Part shown: one piece after another, positions 1-8,653 of the stretch
Numbering within the stretch: position 1 is the first letter of the stretch
How the letters are laid out: each line of letters starts with the position of its first letter
Assembly (NCBI GenBank): GCA_905214725.1
Contig: CAJMNH010000006.1
Span: forward strand, 62,001 to 126,000
DNA from: an uncultured bacterium
Lineage (GTDB): Bacteria > Bacteroidota > Bacteroidia > Bacteroidales > Rikenellaceae
Direction: 5' to 3'
DNA length: 64,000 bases
Position numbers and translations under genes: made by a program
The notes under the pieces: generated by a model
The model's input: only the letters and a program-made list of their open reading frames with translations
What the model was told of the DNA's origin: nothing
Databases searched by the model: none

Positions 1-11
1 TCCACATGCGA

Positions 12-46
12 AAAAAGAGTTTACGGAATTTCCGTAAACTCTTTTT
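12..46. terminator. Bidirectional Rho-independent terminator
   Basis: A perfect 17-bp inverted repeat (arms 12-28 and 30-46, one-base loop) begins with an A run and ends with a T run, so it can terminate transcription from either side. It lies 82 bases beyond the stop of the minus-strand symporter gene. Confidence 0.85.
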
Positions 47-127
47 CTTTAGTTCGGGCGGAACGGAATCTATTCCGTACGAATCGCCCGATGCGCATCC
101 GGCTCGATCGGGATGCGTTAGGACGGT

Positions 128-1501
128 TTACGCCCCCTTCTTCGATGCGCGATGGCGGATGACGCCCACGATGCGGTTGTAATTCCGCTTATTCAGTTTG
201 TAGAAGAAAAGCGCGACGGCCGTCACTACCCACAGAATGCCGGGAATGGTGCTGAATGCGTGGCGCATGATCGAAAGAACGGTTTCGTTCTGCGCGGCGT
301 TGGAGATATAACCGCCCGCTCCCAGCGCCAACGCCAGCAGGGAGGTTCCCAGCGCCATGCCGATTTTGTTGCCCAGCGAGATGAAGGCGTATTGGAATCC
401 GTCGTTGCGCACCCCCGTAATCCACTCTCCGTACTCCACGCAATCCGGTATGATGGCGTAAATAGCCGTGTTGAAGCCGGAGAAGAAGAACTGCGACAGA
501 GCCGCGAAGAGATAGAACGGGACGGGCGAGGCGTTGGGACTGAAAAAGTAGAGCGCGATCATCGTCACGCCTGTTCCGAGGGCGAAGATCGAAGCCGCCC
601 AACCCTTGTTGGAGGTCCATTTGAAGACCAGCGGGAAACATCCCGCGCCGATGATCGAAGGGACGATGATGGCCAGCGAATAGAGCGAGAAGAGCGCCGC
701 GCTGCCTTCGACGTAGGTGAAGTAGTAGAGCATGTCGGCGTTACGTCCGTAAAGGACGAATCCGAAAAGGACTTGTCCCAGCAGCGCCAGCAGATAGGGC
801 CTGTTTTTGAGAACCGACCGGATTTGCACTTTCAGGGGCAGTTTCTGTTGCGGAGGGACTTCCACGACCTCTTTTGTCTTGGCGAAGCAGAAGATATGGC
901 AGGAGGCGAAGATCGCTCCGTACAACACGGCCGTCAGCAGATATCCCTGCTGCGCATTGCCTCCGCCGAAAAATCCGATCAGGGGAATCGTCACGATGTT
1001 GATGATGCCGATGGCGATCATCGCACTGACCGAACGCGACGTGTTGAGCTTCGCACGTTCGTCTATATTCTGCGTTATGGCGCCGCACAACGTGCCGTAG
1101 GGGATATTTACGCAGGTGTAACCCAGAACCAGAATACTGTAGGTGACGGCCATGTAGACGATCTTGCCGGTCTGGCTCCAATCGGGGTGCGCCCAGAAGG
1201 TGAGCACCAGCACGAGGGCCGTCAGAGGCGCGCCGATGAGCAGCCACGGGCGGTAACGCCCCCAACGGGTATGCGTCTTGTCGCTCAGTCCTCCGATGAT
1301 CGGATCGTTGATGGCGTCCCAAAAACGGGAAACCAGCATCAGCGTCGCCACCGCGCCCATGCCGATGCCGAATACGTCCGTGTAGAAGATCATCAGAAAG
1401 TTCCCGACGAACATCCAGCTGAAATTGCAGCCTACGTCTCCCATCCCGTAAGCCAGTTTGCTCAGAAAGGGCACTTTCGCCTGTTTCGATTCGCTTGTCA
1501 T
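128..1501 (-). CDS. GPH-family sugar:cation symporter (MFS)
   Basis: A 457-residue integral inner-membrane transporter of the glycoside-pentoside-hexuronide:cation symporter family, expected to import a sugar or glycoside with Na+ or H+. Family signatures are the N-terminal YGMGDVGCNF segment, the loop DPIIGGLSDKTHTRWGRYRPW between the second and third helices, and about twelve hydrophobic segments. The frame is open 58 codons further upstream, but that extension is polar and unlike any GPH start, so the ATG at 1501 (MTSESKQAKV) was chosen. It is divergent from the LacI-fusion operon across a 719-bp gap holding operator-like palindromes, so co-regulation is plausible. The substrate cannot be read from sequence. 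Confidence 0.88.
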   Translation of the reverse strand: MTSESKQAKVPFLSKLAYGMGDVGCNFSWMFVGNFLMIFYTDVFGIGMGAVATLMLVSRFWDAINDPIIGGLSDKTHTRWGRYRPWLLIGAPLTALVLVLTFWAHPDWSQTGKIVYMAVTYSILVLGYTCVNIPYGTLCGAITQNIDERAKLNTSRSVSAMIAIGIINIVTIPLIGFFGGGNAQQGYLLTAVLYGAIFASCHIFCFAKTKEVVEVPPQQKLPLKVQIRSVLKNRPYLLALLGQVLFGFVLYGRNADMLYYFTYVEGSAALFSLYSLAIIVPSIIGAGCFPLVFKWTSNKGWAASIFALGTGVTMIALYFFSPNASPVPFYLFAALSQFFFSGFNTAIYAIIPDCVEYGEWITGVRNDGFQYAFISLGNKIGMALGTSLLALALGAGGYISNAAQNETVLSIMRHAFSTIPGILWVVTAVALFFYKLNKRNYNRIVGVIRHRASKKGA

Positions 1502-2035
1502 TGCTTTTATGCGGTTAATAGTTTTGTATTGCGAAGCACGATACGGAACAGAGTTGAACGGCGGTATGGATCGCTCGTTGCAATCGCTTTCGATTTCGCT
1601 TCCGTTTGCGAAATATCCGGCCGTTCCTGCTGCTGTTCCGAAAGCGGCATTGTCTTTTCCTGTCGGCCGTTTCAAGGAAAATATTCGGTATCAACGGTCT
1701 TCTCCCGCTTTCGGTTGGCGGAAACGTCCAAAATTAACTATTTTTTTGATATTTGAACTGTTTTCGCTCGCTGTTTTTTCAGTTTTCGATCGGAAACAAA
1801 CGAAATACAACGGCAAACAACCGAAAGAGTTTCGGTCCGGCAGGTTTGCCGGCGTTTCGAAAACAGGCTTTTGCCGGATCGCCGTTCGGGAATTGTTGCG
1901 AAATCGGGGTTTCCGGTCCGCATTGAAAATCAGCGGATCAGGATTCGGTCGGTTTTTCCTCCGTTTCGGCCCGAACCTTTTCTCTTTTATGAGAATCGAA
2001 TCGTTCGTTTGGTGTAAATATATGTATATAAGTTA

Positions 2036-2051
2036 TATAAAACGTTTGATC
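2036..2051. promoter_or_regulatory. Imperfect LacI-type operator (upstream)
   Basis: Contains AAACGTTT (2040-2047), a palindrome with a central CG, as is usual for LacI/GalR-family operators. Its centre is 135 bp upstream of the perfect TAAAACGTTTTA at 2173-2184, so it could be an auxiliary site for looping, or could act on the divergent symporter. Assignment to the adjacent LacI-fusion protein is inference. Confidence 0.5.
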
Positions 2052-2160
2052 CATGAACATGAAAAAGATCGCCAGTCGTGTGGAAATAGAGATAACCGCA
2101 TGGGAAAGAGGCTGGAAACGGTCGGGTTTAGTCCGAAAACAATATTTTTTCAAGCGAATG

Positions 2161-2192
2161 TTTGGTTTTTATTAAAACGTTTTATAGTTTTG
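2161..2192 (+). promoter_or_regulatory. Promoter with embedded LacI-type operator
   Basis: The Bacteroidetes primary-sigma consensus is TTTG near -33 and TAnnTTTG near -7. Here TTTG at 2161-2164 is followed after 20 bases by TAGTTTTG at 2185-2192. The perfect 12-bp palindrome TAAAACGTTTTA (2173-2184) fills the spacer and abuts the -7 element, an arrangement expected to give direct repression. The first gene, the LacI fusion, starts 28 bases downstream, which suggests autoregulation. Confidence 0.7.
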
Positions 2193-2220
2193 TGGAGACT
2201 TTTAATTTTGAGCTTGAATC

Positions 2221-5115
2221 ATGGGAAAGATAACCATACGCGATGTTGCCCGGGAGGCGGGCGTCTCCATTTCGCTCGTGTCGCTGGTGATGAACGCCAA
2301 GCGCGACGCCGAGGGGAATATGGAGTGCAGCGTCAACAAGGATACGGCCCGCCGGATTGCGGAGGTGGCCAAACGGTTGGGTTACCGTCCGAATAAGGCG
2401 GCGGCGAGTCTGCGCAGCGGACGGTTCTACACCATCGGTATGGTTACATCGGATATCGCCAACCAGTTTTTTGCCGACATCGCCCGTTATATCGAAAACA
2501 TCGCGCACAACTATCATTATATGGTGTTGTTCGGAAGTTCGGACGAGAATGCCGAAAAACTGGACAACATCATCGACACCTTCATCGGCAACGGTGTGGA
2601 GGGATTGATCGTCGCGCCCTGTGCGGGCAGCGAGGAGGTGCTCCGCAAAGCTCTCGATGCGGGAATTCCTACCGTGCTGCTCGACCGCAACATCCCGGGA
2701 CTCGAAGCCGGCAGGGTGATGCTGGACAATGAACGGGCCGGACGGATGGGTGTGGAGCACTTGTATAAGAACGGTTACCGCAAAATCGAAATGATCTCCT
2801 ATACGCTCGGGATTTCGAGCCTTTCGGAGCGCGAACAGGGGTATCGCGAAGCCATGCGCCGCTACGGGTTGGAGGCTTATTCGCAAATTCACTATACGAT
2901 TTACGGCAATGCGCAGGAGGACACGGTGCGGATTTTCGAGGATGCCGTGCGTCGCGGTGTGGAAGCGTTCCTGTTGCCGACCAATACGCTGGCTCTGTTG
3001 GGGTTGCAGGCACTCAATACGCTGAATCTCACTTCGCCCGAGGATCTGGCTCTCGTGGGTTTCGACGAGAGCGAGATTTTCAGCCTCTACAAACCCACGA
3101 TCACGCATATCACCCAGTCGACCCGCACGCTGGGCGAGAAGTCGTTCGAAATGCTGCGGCGCATGATCGCCGGCGACGACGGCTGCCGCAGCGTCGTCAT
3201 CGAACCCGAACTGATCGTCGGCGGATCGACCGCCTGCATCTATCCTGAGCGGGCCGAGGTCAAACGGGATCGCAAGGCGGGCGTCGAGGAACTCTCACCG
3301 CTCGACTCCGTGCTGTTGCCCGGAACCTATTTTCAGCAGAAGGGCGGTTGGACGGCCGATCCTCAGTTCATGGAGCAGATGGGATCGAGTTACCTGCTGG
3401 CTCACGGACTGGGTATTCCCGTCGAGGATGCCGTCACGAAGATCGAAATTCCCGAAAGCGGCGAATACCGCATCTTCGTACGGACAAAAAACTGGACGGC
3501 CTACTGGACCGATAAGACGGAGCACGCTCCCGGAGCCTTCCGGCTGCGTATCGACGGCCGCGAATGCGACACGCTCTTCGGCACGGGCGGCCCCGAGTGG
3601 CGCTGGCAGCAGGGAGGCGCGGCCTACCTTACGAAAGGCGTCCACCAGATCGCTCTGCACGATCTGGCAGGCTTCGACGCCCGTTGCGATTCGATTCTTT
3701 TCACTCGGCTCGACGTGGCGCTCGACGATACGCTGGAAACGGTCTATCAGTTGCGCAACAACCTGCTCGGACTGCCCGACGAACCCGAAGACAAGGGGAC
3801 GTTCGATTTCGTCGTCGCGGGCGGCGGCGTGGCCGGCATGTGCGCGGCCATTACCGCAGCGCGCCAAGGTCTGCGCGTCGCGCTGATTCAGGACCGCAAG
3901 GTGCTGGGCGGCAACAATTCGTCGGAGGTGCGCGTCGGATTGGGCGGGCGGCTCAATATCGGCGCCTATCCGTCGCTGGGGTATCTGCTGAACGAGTTCG
4001 GCCCAGCGACGAAAGGCAATGCCCGTACGCCCGAAATCTATGAGGACGAGAAGAAGCTCAAAGCGATCCTGGCCGAGGAGCGGATCACGCTGCTGCTGGG
4101 ATACAAGGTCGTCAAGGTCAATAAGAACGCGCCGCGATCGATCGAGTCGGTGGTGGCCACCCATGTCGATACCTACTCTCAGATTGTGGTGCACAGCCGC
4201 CTTTTCGCCGACTGCACGGGCGACGCTACGCTGGGCGTGCTGGCCGGCGCGGAGTGGAGCATGGGGCGCGAAGCCCGCTCGAAATACGGCGAGCCGTCGG
4301 CGCCCGAAGAGGCCGACGCCATGACGATGGGCGCTTCGGTGCAGTGGTACTGCCTCGAAGCCGATCGGCCGACCTCGTTCCCCGACATCGAGTGGGGACT
4401 GCCGATCGACGAACGCAGCGTGCAGATCGTGCGCCGCGGTCAGTGGTACTGGGAGGTGGGCATGCGCGACGACCAGATCGCCGACGCCGAGAAAATCCGC
4501 GACTATGGCATGTACGTCGCCTATTCCAACTGGTCGTATCTGAAAAACCGCTCGTCGGTGCGCGATCAGTACGCCAACAGCTATCTGGGTTGGGTGGCGC
4601 ACGTGGCGGGCAAGCGCGAAAGCCGCCGCCTGATGGGCGAATTCGTGCTGCGCGAACAAGACCTGATGAATTTCACGATCTATCCCGACGGCACGGCTTC
4701 GACCTCGTGGTATATCGATCAGCACTATCCCGACCCGGAGAACAGCAAGCTCTTCCCCGGCCGCGAATATCTGTCGTGCGGGCATCTGACGCCCTTGTCG
4801 TTCTATCCCATTCCTTACCGCTGCTTCTATTCGAAGGACATCGACAACCTCTTCATGGCCGGCCGCAACATTTCGGTCAGCCACGTCGCGCTGGGTACGG
4901 TGCGCGTGATGCGCACCACGGCGATGATGGGCGAGGTCGTCGGCATGGCCGCTTCGATCTGCCATCGCGGAGAGTTGCTGCCGCACGACATTTACGACAG
5001 CCGCTTCGAAGAACTCAAAGCGCTGATGGAGAGGGGCGCAGGCCGTACCGACGTTCCTTATTTGCAGGTCTATACCCTGATCGACACGACGGCCGCCCGC
5101 AGCGAAGATTGTTAA
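2221..5115 (+). CDS. LacI-family regulator fused to FAD-dependent oxidoreductase
   Basis: A single 964-residue open frame with two normally separate proteins. Residues 1-340 are a complete LacI/GalR regulator: helix-turn-helix at about 4-23 (VAREAGVSISLVSLVMN), hinge helix at about 52-62 (GYRPNKAAASLRSG) and a periplasmic-binding-protein-like ligand domain. After a linker of about 35 residues, residues 375-964 match the next gene product end to end: a beta-sandwich-like segment, then an FAD-binding Rossmann motif (GGGVAGM near 534) followed by LGGNNSSEVRVGLGG. The enzyme half resembles the FAD_oxidored family (PF12831), with no signal peptide, so it is cytoplasmic. It probably represses its own operon and module A through TAAAACGTTTTA sites. 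Whether the enzyme half is active, or senses substrate or redox state, is unknown. No stop, frameshift or composition break is visible at the junction. Confidence 0.85.
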   Translation: MGKITIRDVAREAGVSISLVSLVMNAKRDAEGNMECSVNKDTARRIAEVAKRLGYRPNKAAASLRSGRFYTIGMVTSDIANQFFADIARYIENIAHNYHYMVLFGSSDENAEKLDNIIDTFIGNGVEGLIVAPCAGSEEVLRKALDAGIPTVLLDRNIPGLEAGRVMLDNERAGRMGVEHLYKNGYRKIEMISYTLGISSLSEREQGYREAMRRYGLEAYSQIHYTIYGNAQEDTVRIFEDAVRRGVEAFLLPTNTLALLGLQALNTLNLTSPEDLALVGFDESEIFSLYKPTITHITQSTRTLGEKSFEMLRRMIAGDDGCRSVVIEPELIVGGSTACIYPERAEVKRDRKAGVEELSPLDSVLLPGTYFQQKGGWTADPQFMEQMGSSYLLAHGLGIPVEDAVTKIEIPESGEYRIFVRTKNWTAYWTDKTEHAPGAFRLRIDGRECDTLFGTGGPEWRWQQGGAAYLTKGVHQIALHDLAGFDARCDSILFTRLDVALDDTLETVYQLRNNLLGLPDEPEDKGTFDFVVAGGGVAGMCAAITAARQGLRVALIQDRKVLGGNNSSEVRVGLGGRLNIGAYPSLGYLLNEFGPATKGNARTPEIYEDEKKLKAILAEERITLLLGYKVVKVNKNAPRSIESVVATHVDTYSQIVVHSRLFADCTGDATLGVLAGAEWSMGREARSKYGEPSAPEEADAMTMGASVQWYCLEADRPTSFPDIEWGLPIDERSVQIVRRGQWYWEVGMRDDQIADAEKIRDYGMYVAYSNWSYLKNRSSVRDQYANSYLGWVAHVAGKRESRRLMGEFVLREQDLMNFTIYPDGTASTSWYIDQHYPDPENSKLFPGREYLSCGHLTPLSFYPIPYRCFYSKDIDNLFMAGRNISVSHVALGTVRVMRTTAMMGEVVGMAASICHRGELLPHDIYDSRFEELKALMERGAGRTDVPYLQVYTLIDTTAARSEDC

Positions 5116-5149
5116 TGAAACCGACCCTAACAGACAAAATAATTATACG

Positions 5150-6967
5150 ATGAACACAACGAATTCGGTCATGGCGCTTGCCACGACCTTTGCCGATCGG
5201 GGCGACTGGACGGTCGAACAGCAGTTCGTCCTCCAGATGGGCTCTTCCTATCTGCTGGCGCACGGCATCGGCACGCCGCTTCAGAAAGATGCGGTCACCA
5301 CCGTCGAAGTCCCTGCCGACGGAGAGTACAACCTGTTGGTACGTACCAAGAACTGGACGAAACATTGGTCCGACGGCCCCACGCCGGGCGTCTTTCAGGT
5401 GCTCGTCGACGGCGTGGCCGATGCGGCGACCTTCGGTACGGACAAGGTCGACTGGTACTGGCAGCGCGGCGGCAAGATCGCGCTCAAAAAAGGCAAACAC
5501 ACGCTTGCGCTGCACGACCTGACGGGATTCGACGGCCGTTGCGACGCCGTCGTGCTGACCACCTGCGACGAGATGCCGGGCGACTCGCTGGAGGAGTACC
5601 GCGCCCTGCGCAAACAGCTGCTCGGTTCTGAAACGCCCGTCGATAAGGGCGAGTTCGATTTCGTGATCGTCGGCGGCGGCATCTCGGGCATCTGTGCGGC
5701 GTTGGCGGCGGCCCGTCTGGGCTGCAAGGTGGCGCTCGTTCAGGATCGCTACGTGCTGGGCGGCAACAACTCGTCGGAGGTGCGCGTCGGACTGGGCGGT
5801 CAGATCAACATCGACCCCTATCCGTCGCTGGGTTACCTGTTGAACGAGATCGGCCCCGACCGGATCGGCAATGCGCGCGGCGCGCATCACTATCAGGACG
5901 ACAAGAAACTCAACGTGGTTCTCGCCGAGAAGAACATCACGCTCTTCATGGGGTACACCGTGACCGAAGTCGAGAAGATGGGCGACACGATCCGTTCGGT
6001 CGTGGCCGTCGAGGCGACCAAACAGAACCGGATCAGGATCGGCGGCAAGCTCTTCTCGGACTGCACGGGCGACGCGCATCTGGCCGTCATGGCCGGCGCC
6101 GAGTGCCGCATGGGCCGCGAGGCCCGCGCCGAGTTCGGCGAGAGTCTCGCGCCCGAGAAGGCCGACGAGTTCACGATGGGCGTCTCGATCGAGTGGTACT
6201 GCGAGGATTGGAACACCCCTTGCACCTTCCCCGATTCGCTCGACTGGGGTCTGAAACTCGACGAGTACACCGTCGAGCCGGTGCACCGCGCCAACTGGTA
6301 CTGGGAGGTAGGCATGCGCGACGATCAGGTGGCCGACGCCGAGAAGATACGCGATTACGGCATGTACGTCGCCTATTCGACCTTCTCCTACTGCAAAAAC
6401 CGCTATTCGAAGAAGGAGGACTGGACTTGCACGCATCTGACGTGGGTTTCCCACGTTTCGGGTAAGCGCGAATCGCGCCGCGTCGTGGGCGACTACATCC
6501 TGCGCGAACAGGACCTCACCCGTCCGATCCGGCACGAGGACGAGACCTGCACCACTACGTGGCGCATCGACCAGCACTATCCGATGGAGAAGAATTCGCA
6601 GCAGTATCCCGGCGCCGAATGGATCTCGGTGGGCGTACTTACGCCGATCGATTTCTACGCCCTGCCGTACCGCTGCTTCTACTCCAAGGACGTGCGCAAC
6701 ATGTTCATGGCCGGCCGTAACATCAGCGTCACGCACATCGCGCTCGGTTCGACGCGCGTCATGCGCACCTGCGGCATGATCGGCGAGGTGGTCGGCATGG
6801 CCGCTTCGATCTGCATGAAACGCAACGTCCTGCCGCGCGACATCTATACGACCTATTTCGCCGACCTGCAGGAGCTCATGCGCAAGGGCACGGGACGCAC
6901 CGACGTTCCCTACACCCAGTTCTACCATCAGGTGGACCGTACGGGCCATCAGGCCGAAGACAGGTAG
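5150..6967 (+). CDS. FAD-dependent oxidoreductase (FAD_oxidored family)
   Basis: A 605-residue cytoplasmic flavoprotein and paralogue of the enzyme half of the preceding gene, 34 bases downstream in the same operon. Residues about 15-150 form a beta-rich N-terminal segment (QMGSSYLLAHGIGTP). The dinucleotide-binding motif VGGGISGICAALAAARLG lies near 173-190, followed by VLGGNNSSEVRVGLGG, and the C-terminal FMAGRNISVTHIALGSTRVM resembles the second FAD-contacting region of such enzymes. The family oxidises an unidentified, probably carbohydrate-derived, substrate. The neighbouring polyol dehydrogenase, kinase and sodium symporter support sugar catabolism. The exact reaction cannot be stated from sequence. 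Confidence 0.8.
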   Translation: MNTTNSVMALATTFADRGDWTVEQQFVLQMGSSYLLAHGIGTPLQKDAVTTVEVPADGEYNLLVRTKNWTKHWSDGPTPGVFQVLVDGVADAATFGTDKVDWYWQRGGKIALKKGKHTLALHDLTGFDGRCDAVVLTTCDEMPGDSLEEYRALRKQLLGSETPVDKGEFDFVIVGGGISGICAALAAARLGCKVALVQDRYVLGGNNSSEVRVGLGGQINIDPYPSLGYLLNEIGPDRIGNARGAHHYQDDKKLNVVLAEKNITLFMGYTVTEVEKMGDTIRSVVAVEATKQNRIRIGGKLFSDCTGDAHLAVMAGAECRMGREARAEFGESLAPEKADEFTMGVSIEWYCEDWNTPCTFPDSLDWGLKLDEYTVEPVHRANWYWEVGMRDDQVADAEKIRDYGMYVAYSTFSYCKNRYSKKEDWTCTHLTWVSHVSGKRESRRVVGDYILREQDLTRPIRHEDETCTTTWRIDQHYPMEKNSQQYPGAEWISVGVLTPIDFYALPYRCFYSKDVRNMFMAGRNISVTHIALGSTRVMRTCGMIGEVVGMAASICMKRNVLPRDIYTTYFADLQELMRKGTGRTDVPYTQFYHQVDRTGHQAEDR

Positions 6968-6973
6968 CGGACT

Positions 6974-7004
6974 GCCGGCGTGCGGCATGAACCCGCACGC
7001 CGGC
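6974..7004 (+). other. Intercistronic GC hairpin
   Basis: GCCGGCGTGCGG (6974-6985) and CCGCACGCCGGC (6993-7004) form a perfect 12-bp stem with a 7-base loop. No T-run follows, so this is more likely an mRNA-stabilising or processing hairpin than a terminator. It begins 6 bases after the flavoprotein stop codon and precedes the symporter gene. Confidence 0.7.
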
Positions 7005-7078
7005 GGATCGCATCCGTCCGCGCGGCGTCTTGCCGCGCAACCCGAACCAACCTACTAACCCGACCTAAACCTTACCGA

Positions 7079-8641
7079 ATGACTTTTATCGACTGGATTA
7101 TCATCGCCGTTTTTCTGATCGGACTGACCTCGATCGGTTTTCTCTTTTCGAAACGCAACAAGAATCTCGAAGACTATTTTCTGGGCGGACGCTCGATGCC
7201 TACGTGGCTCGTTGCCTTCGCCGCTACGGGAACCTCGATCAGCGCGGGCACCTTCGTCGGCTCGCCCGAACTGGGGTTCAATACCAATCTGACCTACCTG
7301 ATGCTCTGCGTCGGCGCCATCTTCGGCGGCTTGCTCGTCGCCCTGCTGGTGCTGCCGAAACTCTACAACGCCCATACGATCACCATCTACGGCTATCTGG
7401 GCGACCGTTTCGGCGAGCCGGCCAAAAATTCGTCGAGCGTCATGTTCCTCATCGGCCAGCTCTTTACGTCGGGCTCGCGGCTCTTTATCGCCGCCATCGC
7501 CGTTTCGGTGATCCTCTACGGAACCATTCAGTTCGAATTCCTGATGTATTCGATCATTATTCTGGGCGTCGTCAGCACCATCTACACGATGGCGGGCGGC
7601 ATCAAGGGGCTGATCTACATCGATACGATCCAGATCCTGCTGGTCGTCGGCACGGGCGTCGTGGCGCTGCTGTTCGTCTACTTCTCCATGACGCCCCACA
7701 TGAGTATCGGCGACATCTTCGCTACGCTCACTTCGGGCGAGGTCAAGAACGCGGCGGGCGAGTGGGTGGCCGGCAACAAGTTGCAGATCGTCGATGCGTC
7801 GTGGCGGATGGACGTACCCTATAATCTCGTGGGGGCGCTTATCGGCTGCACGATCTTCAAGTTCGCGCAGTTCTCGACCGACCACGAATTCGTGCAGCGC
7901 CAGCTCACCTGCAAATCGGTGAAGAAGGCGGGCGTGTCGCTGGTCTATTCGCAGATCCTGAGCCTCCCGATCGTGTTGATTTTCCTGTCGATCGGTCTGT
8001 TGTTCTACGTCTCCTACTCGACGAGCGCCGACCCTGCGGCGATCATGCAGTATAAGAACGACGCGCGCGACATCTTCCCGCAGTATATCTGTCATTCGAT
8101 TCCCACGGGCATTCGGGGCATTATGGTCATCGGCCTGCTGGCGGCGGCGCTGTCGAGTTTCAACTCTGCGATCAACGCCATGGCCAGCAGTTTCGTGGCC
8201 GACATCTATATGCCTATGCGCAAACGCATGGGCCATGCGATTACCTCCGACAGCGACCAGATGTCGTCGTCGAAGAAGATGGTCGTGCTCATGGGAGCCG
8301 TGCTCACGGGATTCGCCATCGTCACGGCCGTCATGCAGGAGAAGAGCGGACTGAATCTGGTCGACTTCGCCACCGGCGTCATGAGTTTCTCCTATGCCGG
8401 CATGCTCGGCGTCTTCCTCTGCGCCCTCTTTACCAAGCGGGGCAATACGCGGAGCGTCATCTCCGCGCTCGTCGTGGGGTTGCTGGTCGTTCTGCTGTTG
8501 CAGCCCTATGTGCTCGGCCCGTTGAGCGAATGGCTCGTCGGCCACCGCGTGAATATCGCATGGCCTTGGTGGTGTCCCATCGGCGGCGCGATCAGTTTCG
8601 CCGTCTGCTGCCTCGGAAAGAAAAAAGAAGCAAAAGCATAA
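7079..8641 (+). CDS. SSS-family sodium:solute symporter
   Basis: A 520-residue inner-membrane sodium:solute symporter, expected to import a sugar, polyol or related product for the operon. Evidence is the N-terminal segment MTFIDWIIIAVFLIGLTSIG, the EDYFLGGRSMPTW motif, the SISAGTFVGSP region of helix 1 and about thirteen to fourteen hydrophobic segments. The frame extends 33 codons upstream, but those are arginine-rich intergenic sequence; the ATG at 7079 gives the canonical start. Chemically similar polyol and inositol transporters belong to this family, which fits the downstream dehydrogenase and kinase, but the substrate is inferred only. Confidence 0.88.
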   Translation: MTFIDWIIIAVFLIGLTSIGFLFSKRNKNLEDYFLGGRSMPTWLVAFAATGTSISAGTFVGSPELGFNTNLTYLMLCVGAIFGGLLVALLVLPKLYNAHTITIYGYLGDRFGEPAKNSSSVMFLIGQLFTSGSRLFIAAIAVSVILYGTIQFEFLMYSIIILGVVSTIYTMAGGIKGLIYIDTIQILLVVGTGVVALLFVYFSMTPHMSIGDIFATLTSGEVKNAAGEWVAGNKLQIVDASWRMDVPYNLVGALIGCTIFKFAQFSTDHEFVQRQLTCKSVKKAGVSLVYSQILSLPIVLIFLSIGLLFYVSYSTSADPAAIMQYKNDARDIFPQYICHSIPTGIRGIMVIGLLAAALSSFNSAINAMASSFVADIYMPMRKRMGHAITSDSDQMSSSKKMVVLMGAVLTGFAIVTAVMQEKSGLNLVDFATGVMSFSYAGMLGVFLCALFTKRGNTRSVISALVVGLLVVLLLQPYVLGPLSEWLVGHRVNIAWPWWCPIGGAISFAVCCLGKKKEAKA

Positions 8642-8653
8642 AAACTTAGAATC

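Larger units (their letters stand above)
1502..2220. other. Divergent regulatory intergenic region
   Basis: These 719 bases separate the minus-strand symporter from the plus-strand fusion gene. No convincing gene is present; the open frames here are shadows or the unlikely N-terminal extension of the symporter. The right half (about 1740-2220) is AT-rich against the GC-rich surroundings and carries two AAACGTTT palindromes and a recognisable promoter. A weak minus-strand TAATTTTG at 1736-1729 may belong to the symporter promoter. Confidence 0.6.
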
